Below, piece after piece: positions 5,281 to 6,865 of a stretch of DNA of 6,865 nucleotides. The DNA comes from Nitrospirota bacterium (GTDB lineage Bacteria; Nitrospirota; Nitrospiria; Nitrospirales; UBA8639). A model generated the notes under the pieces. That model was not told the DNA's origin, did no database searches, and saw nothing but the letters and a program-made list of their open reading frames with translations. Made by a program: the position numbers and the translations under genes. The DNA is taken from positions 1 through 6,865 of the forward strand of contig QJYE01000409.1 of the NCBI GenBank assembly GCA_003235785.1. Direction: 5' to 3'. Numbering within the stretch: the stretch's first letter is position 1; each line of letters starts with the position of its first letter.

Positions 5281-5532
5281 ATGAATACCATGGAAGACAA
5301 AACCCTATTTACGCCTAAACGTATTGCCGTGGGTGTGGTGGCCTTGCTATCGGCCTCGACATTCGGATTTGTGTGCGGGCTGCTCCTGGCTCCACAATCA
5401 GGAAGTCGCACGCGACGGCAACTTCACGACATGGCGCTTGATGCCAGCGAACGGATGGAGGAATGGACCGAAGATGCGAAGGAAACGGTCGAGGAGTTTG
5501 TCAAGCAAAGTAAAAAGGTTGTCGGCGCGTAA
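5281..5532 (+). CDS. YtxH-like small membrane-anchored protein
   Basis: An 83-residue protein. After a short polar N-terminus comes one membrane segment, about residues 15-37, running directly into the YtxH signature GLLLAPQSGSRTRRQL (33-48). The remainder (about 48-80) is a charged amphipathic helix rich in Glu, Lys and Asp that probably lies in the cytoplasm or forms a coiled coil. YtxH-domain proteins are widespread and often stress-induced, but their biochemical role is poorly defined. The length is typical. The gene has a strong ribosome site, a near-consensus sigma-54 promoter and upstream dyads, so expression is probably switched on by an NtrC-type activator, most likely the one encoded at 2627-3976. 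No clear intrinsic terminator follows; a T-run at 5652-5658 has no adjacent stem. Confidence 0.87.
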   Translation: MNTMEDKTLFTPKRIAVGVVALLSASTFGFVCGLLLAPQSGSRTRRQLHDMALDASERMEEWTEDAKETVEEFVKQSKKVVGA

Positions 5533-5678
5533 AGAGTCATATTGGCAGGCAAGGGCCGCGTGGCTCTGGTGCTCTACGGAAATGAGAGCATTTCAATGGC
5601 GGCTTCCATGTTTAGTATGTTCTGAGCATGGAATCTGGCGACCCAATAAAGTTTTTTTACTTTCAACTAAGACAATTC

Positions 5679-5701
5679 AAAACTCCCTCGTCCCGAGGGA
5701 G
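5679..5701 (-). terminator. Palindrome with T-run on the minus strand, likely terminator of the hydrolase gene
   Basis: CTCCCTCG (5683-5690) and CGAGGGAG (5694-5701) form a perfect 8-bp stem with a three-base loop. On the minus strand it is followed directly by TTTT (complement of 5679-5682), as in an intrinsic terminator. It lies about 97 bases past the hydrolase stop codon. The same palindrome is the core of a REP-like repeat. Confidence 0.5.
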
Positions 5702-5716
5702 AAGGTTGGGGTGAGG
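5683..5716 (+). repeat. REP-like element: palindrome plus GGTTGGGGTGAGG tail
   Basis: A perfect palindrome (5683-5701) is followed by AAGGTTGGGGTGAGG. The 13-base core at 5704-5716 is repeated in reverse orientation at 4104-4116. A palindrome plus conserved GC-rich tail placed between convergent genes is typical of REP-type dispersed repeats. The rest of 5533-5797 holds a 7-bp inverted repeat TTCCATG/CATGGAA (5604-5633) and no gene. Confidence 0.55.
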
Positions 5717-5797
5717 TACAAACCGGCAAGATGGACTCCTGAACCCGGGCGCCGGATGCCTAACTGCCGTTTGTAGGGTCATCGAGAGGGGCGGGGG

Positions 5798-6553
5798 CTA
5801 CAGGTCTTTTGCAGCTAATTCCAAAAAAGTCGTCAGATTGGAAGGCGTACTGAATCGATGATCGCCGGTCTTCAACAGGAGTTCAATCGGATAGTGCGGA
5901 TCGTGCTTCAACAAGTCATCCGTAAAATCCCAGCTGCCTTGTGGGAGAATCACCCCATCTTGCAGCCCATGTAAAATCGTAGTGGGCACCGGACGGAGTG
6001 AATCAAAGCGTTGGTCCCAGAAGGTGTGACTGTCCTCTACCCATTTCCAGGAGAGGGGAAAGTCGCGGTGCAGGGCATCATCAGCCCAGGGCATCCATCC
6101 GGTCCGTTCCCATTCTTCTCGTCGGAGAGCCGGTATGTCCTGCGCACGTTTGGCCATCATGTTAAAGGCTGGAGCTAAGAGGACCAGTTTTCGCACCTGT
6201 GGGAATTCTTGCCCGAGAATCCACGCCAGCCATCCGCCTAAGGATGACCCAACAATGGTCACCGGAGGCCCATCGACAATCATCTGAAGCACACGTTTTG
6301 CATCCTCCAGCCAATCACACAGGGTATAGTCGGCAAAGAGCCCTTCGGAATCTCCATTCCCACGAAAATCAAAACAGCAAAATCCCCATTGCTGTTTTCG
6401 ACACAATTCAGCCAGCGCCTTACTTTTGTTGCCCCACCGTTTGGAAAGAAATCCGGTGATAAATAACAGTTGCCGGTTTTGACCTGAGAGACGGTCCCCG
6501 ACAATCAGTTTCGAATCTGTTCCGGGAATCTCAAAGCGTGATGATGGATTCAT
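5798..6553 (-). CDS. Alpha/beta hydrolase (serine hydrolase)
   Basis: This 251-residue single-domain protein has the alpha/beta hydrolase catalytic triad. The nucleophile elbow GSSLGGW at 102-108 gives S104. HGLQDGVI from 195 gives D199, and GDHRFS from 230 gives H232. FITGFLSKRWG near residue 31 fits the oxyanion-hole loop, and DFRGNGDSEG at 62-71 is the usual strand-4 turn. There is no signal peptide, so it is probably cytoplasmic. It most resembles the small esterase/thioesterase-like group that includes ABHD10-type enzymes. The substrate cannot be told from sequence. It starts at the only near-N-terminal ATG, without an obvious ribosome site. A plausible -35/-10 promoter lies at 6600-6628, and a hairpin with T-run ends the unit. 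It is convergent with the ytxH-like gene and shows no sign of sharing its regulation. Confidence 0.9.
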   Translation of the reverse strand: MNPSSRFEIPGTDSKLIVGDRLSGQNRQLLFITGFLSKRWGNKSKALAELCRKQQWGFCCFDFRGNGDSEGLFADYTLCDWLEDAKRVLQMIVDGPPVTIVGSSLGGWLAWILGQEFPQVRKLVLLAPAFNMMAKRAQDIPALRREEWERTGWMPWADDALHRDFPLSWKWVEDSHTFWDQRFDSLRPVPTTILHGLQDGVILPQGSWDFTDDLLKHDPHYPIELLLKTGDHRFSTPSNLTTFLELAAKDL

Positions 6554-6559
6554 AGTCTG

Positions 6560-6865
6560 TTAACCAGCGCAAGCAATCTGCCTAGACGGACGTCGGTGAA
6601 TCATAGTTGGTGAGGAACAATCAGTAAAGGATCTGAAACCTTCTGGATACAATCCTCTGTCAAAGACTGGCATGATTTCGGCATTGGGACCAAAGTAAGT
6701 GACGTCTTCAAGGACTTTCATCATTTCTCGTCCCTCGGCTTCGCCAGTGAAGAATAAGGCATCGAACACCCCATTGGGTGATGGTCAGGGAGCTAGGGCC
6801 TGGTGTTTGGTGATACTGGATTTCGGCCCGGCAGCCGCGGCCCCGTTTGTTGCCATCCTGATCCA
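6560..6865 (-). pseudogene. Fragment of an unidentified gene with an apparent frameshift
   Basis: On the minus strand one frame is open from the right edge through about 6773, reading RAEIQYHQTPGPSSLTITQW near its end. The adjacent frame then continues as FDALFFTGEAEGREMMKV and stops at 6560-6562. The second frame is closed upstream by a stop at 6785-6787. The join falls on a run of four C (6769-6772, GGGG on the coding strand), and removing one G would fuse the two parts into one sensible reading. It is thus either a decayed gene, a base-call error, or two unrelated short frames; a GTG at 6769 could start the second part alone as 69 residues. I do not recognise the family. Its tail overlaps the hydrolase promoter. 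Confidence 0.35.
6600..6628 (-). promoter_or_regulatory. Sigma-70-type promoter for the alpha/beta hydrolase
   Basis: Read on the minus strand, TTTACT (6623-6628) and TATGAT (6600-6605) are separated by exactly 17 bases, matching 4 of 6 and 5 of 6 consensus positions. The predicted start near 6593 gives a leader of about 40 bases. It lies within the tail of the neighbouring gene fragment. Confidence 0.45.

Noticed and set aside
5604..5658. Inverted repeat TTCCATG/CATGGAA followed by a T-run as a terminator for the ytxH-like gene
   Set aside because: The 16-base loop and 18-base gap between stem and T-run do not fit an intrinsic terminator.
5324..5776. 150-codon open frame overlapping the ytxH-like gene in another frame
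   Set aside because: It is a shadow of the real gene extended through a REP-like element; the translation is Trp/Arg-rich with no start signal.
1..6865. CRISPR array, tRNA, rRNA or insertion sequence
   Set aside because: No regularly spaced repeats, tRNA-like cloverleaf, rRNA motif or transposase was seen.

Overview
The window looks like part of the chromosome of a Gram-negative bacterium that uses sigma-54. The base composition is mixed (roughly half GC), the signalling genes are of the NtrB/NtrC kind, and a YtxH-type protein sits beside them. The overall style would suit a Nitrospirota or deltaproteobacterial-type genome, but no marker gene fixes the taxon, so this is a guess.

Layout, left to right. 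(1) Positions 1-1098 hold the tail of an unidentified gene, joined by an ATGA overlap to an AstE/AspA-family zinc amidohydrolase. (2) Positions 1099-1418 are a regulatory region. It holds a pair of ACAA-N-TTGT dyads (centres 1204 and 1225), a sigma-54-type -24/-12 element (1339-1354) and a perfect short hairpin (1373-1391). (3) Positions 1419-3976 run in one direction: a 55-residue zinc-ribbon protein, a soluble histidine kinase, and a full-length NtrC-type sigma-54 activator. The last two overlap by GTGA. (4) Positions 3977-4319 hold no convincing gene, only a hairpin, two related GC-rich repeat copies and another hairpin. (5) A stand-alone receiver protein lies on the minus strand (4320-4700). 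(6) Positions 4701-5280 form a 580-base divergent regulatory region. It has a leftward sigma-54-type element, a second pair of GACAA-N-TTGTC dyads (centres 4995 and 5015), and a near-consensus rightward sigma-54 promoter (5105-5120). (7) A YtxH-like membrane-anchored small protein follows (5281-5532). (8) Positions 5533-5797 hold a REP-like palindrome. (9) An alpha/beta hydrolase lies on the minus strand (5798-6553), and upstream of it are the remains of a frameshifted gene running off the right edge.

The main discovery candidate is a self-contained sigma-54 circuit. The same unusual operator, two 11-bp dyads whose centres are 20-21 bp apart, occurs upstream of the zinc-ribbon/kinase/activator cluster and again in the middle of the divergent region serving the receiver and ytxH-like genes. 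All three transcription units have a GG-N10-GC element at a normal activator distance. The simplest reading is that the activator encoded at 2627-3976 binds these dyads, activates its own cluster, and drives the stand-alone receiver and the YtxH-like protein. The sequence motifs are directly visible; the wiring is inferred.
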